A stretch of 64,000 nucleotides of DNA, taken from NCBI RefSeq assembly GCF_020509005.1, contig NC_063019.1, forward strand, positions 2,604,001 to 2,668,000, given 5' to 3'. How positions within the stretch are numbered: the stretch's first letter is position 1; the number at the start of each line of letters is the position of its first letter. Origin of the DNA: Fulvia fulva (Eukaryota > Ascomycota > Dothideomycetes > Mycosphaerellales > Mycosphaerellaceae). Of the stretch, positions 63,124 through 64,000 are shown piece after piece. Position numbers and translations under genes: made by a program. The notes beneath the pieces were generated by a model that searched no databases, was not told the DNA's origin, and saw only the letters and a list, made by a program, of their open reading frames with translations.

Positions 63124-63594
63124 GTTTTGCTATGGCTGACCGATTGCAATGGAGTCATCCTTCTGTTGTTTCCCGGGGGAGATGCGAACAGATATAGTCC
63201 AAAATAGGCCGCTGGCATCATTCACACATACATTTAGGCAGACAGATCTGAGACAGATCGAAACAACTCGTTCCCCCAAGCAACATCGTCTTTGAGACCT
63301 GTCGACGTGAGCAACAAAGACGTCCCCTTCCAGCTGTTCTTCCAGAAGACCAGATCATGTTGTGGCAGAGCAGACAACATGCTAGAAAGAGCTGATTGCT
63401 GCAAGCTGCAGACAGTGGGTTGAACATTACTGACGGGCGAACGGCGCAACTTCCAAGAGCTAACAGCCAGAGCCTAGTTCTTCGAAGTATCGTGCTGCTC
63501 ATTGTGCTTCCAAGAGGTAGGTACGTGAACGCTCCCACATCGTGGCCAGAGGCACGGTTGATCTTGGCGTGGTGAATGCTGGTGAATGGAATTA
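63124..63594. other. Intergenic before repeat copy 3
   Basis: Promoter side of the 62.3-kb gene; no other gene or repeat recognised. Confidence 0.4.
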
Positions 63595-63944
63595 ATTAAG
63601 CGTAGCGACCGAGCGCTAGCCACACCGGAGTACGAGCTTGCGAGTACGTAGGTGAGGCGTCAGCGAGGGAGTGAAGCTCTATACCAGCCCTCAACTAGCC
63701 TTGGCGCCCGCTCTGATTGGTCAACTTTCAAGTTTTAGGGTCACGTGACCTACCGCACTGTGCCTGTTGGCGAACTCGCAAACATATACTCGTCGCTAAC
63801 GCCTATGTTGTCGTATAATAAGCACTGTACGTCGGGTAGCGGTAGCGTGGATCGCACGCTACTTTGCAGTCTAGAAGGGTTGGTAGAGAGCTCCACTCCG
63901 CTACGCTTACCTTTGGAGGTTCACAACCGCCAACAGCACATTTT
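63595..63944 (+). repeat. 350-bp dispersed repeat, copy 3
   Basis: Same length and orientation as copy 2, with only a few substitutions, mostly C/T or G/A (for example ctcaactagcc for ctcagctagcc). The CCAAT-type box, TCACGTGA and the short open frame are kept. The ends again are attaagcgtagcg and cagcacatttt. The flanks differ from copy 2 immediately outside these limits, so the boundaries are good to a few bases. Confidence 0.92.
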
Positions 63945-64000
63945 TACATGGCCACCATCGGGCCTTGCGGTAGTCGCAAGTTCCGCTCCTTTATCAGTCT

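Noticed and set aside
9339..63944. A giant mobile element (Starship-like) bounded by the 350-bp repeats
   Set aside because: No DUF3435-type tyrosine recombinase is visible at either edge, core genes lie between the repeats, and there are three copies in mixed orientation rather than two boundaries.
1..64000. CRISPR array, bacterial operons or ribosome binding sites
   Set aside because: The sequence is fungal, with spliceosomal introns and eukaryotic gene families. No regularly spaced repeat-spacer pattern exists.

Overview
This window is nuclear DNA of a filamentous ascomycete, most likely a dothideomycete close to the Mycosphaerellales. Several signs agree on this. Genes carry short introns of about 47-60 bp (one of 96 bp and one doubtful 115 bp), with GT-AG and one GC-AG boundary. 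The conserved genes are fungal (TOM20, EXO84, SUV3, a GH125 mannosidase). There are two HET-domain genes and large families of F-box-like genes. The left end is a block of retrotransposons altered by repeat-induced point mutation (RIP). The species cannot be named from the sequence alone.

Layout. Positions 1-9340 are a graveyard of RIP-mutated retroelements. A Ty3-type gag-protease element lies on the minus strand and is split by a Tad1-like LINE on the plus strand. A probable second LINE 3' end and an 800-bp element with terminal inverted repeats are also present. The change to normal sequence falls inside the first of three copies of a 350-bp dispersed repeat (9339-9652 inverted, 44793-45142, 63595-63944). 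From 9.7 to 24 kb come three F-box-like paralogs, six further genes with an LPxELR..IY motif, and two core genes (TOM20 and EXO84, divergent). From 24.6 to 35.1 kb most genes are broken: an unrecognised decayed gene, a GT2 glycosyltransferase with a stop codon at its catalytic Gln, an O-methyltransferase stub, a hybrid histidine kinase without its phospho-acceptor domain, and a class III aminotransferase with a one-base frameshift. From 35.4 to 46.6 kb are an intact GH125 mannosidase, a HET gene, a small secreted protein, an MFS sugar transporter and a free-standing ACP-thioesterase. From 46.8 to 63.1 kb are more LPxELR genes, a tandem pair of unrecognised genes (one intact, one dead), a frameshifted HET gene, the mitochondrial helicase SUV3, a three-gene LPxELR cluster and an unrecognised gene.

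How it fits together. Conserved housekeeping genes are intact, while accessory genes repeatedly carry single nonsense or frameshift lesions. The picture is a gene-poor, repeat-flanked accessory region with ongoing gene decay and lineage-specific expansion of F-box-like families. A compositional pattern that gene annotation does not explain also recurs: the plus strand switches from strongly C-rich to strongly G-rich over 100-300 bp, inside genes on either strand.
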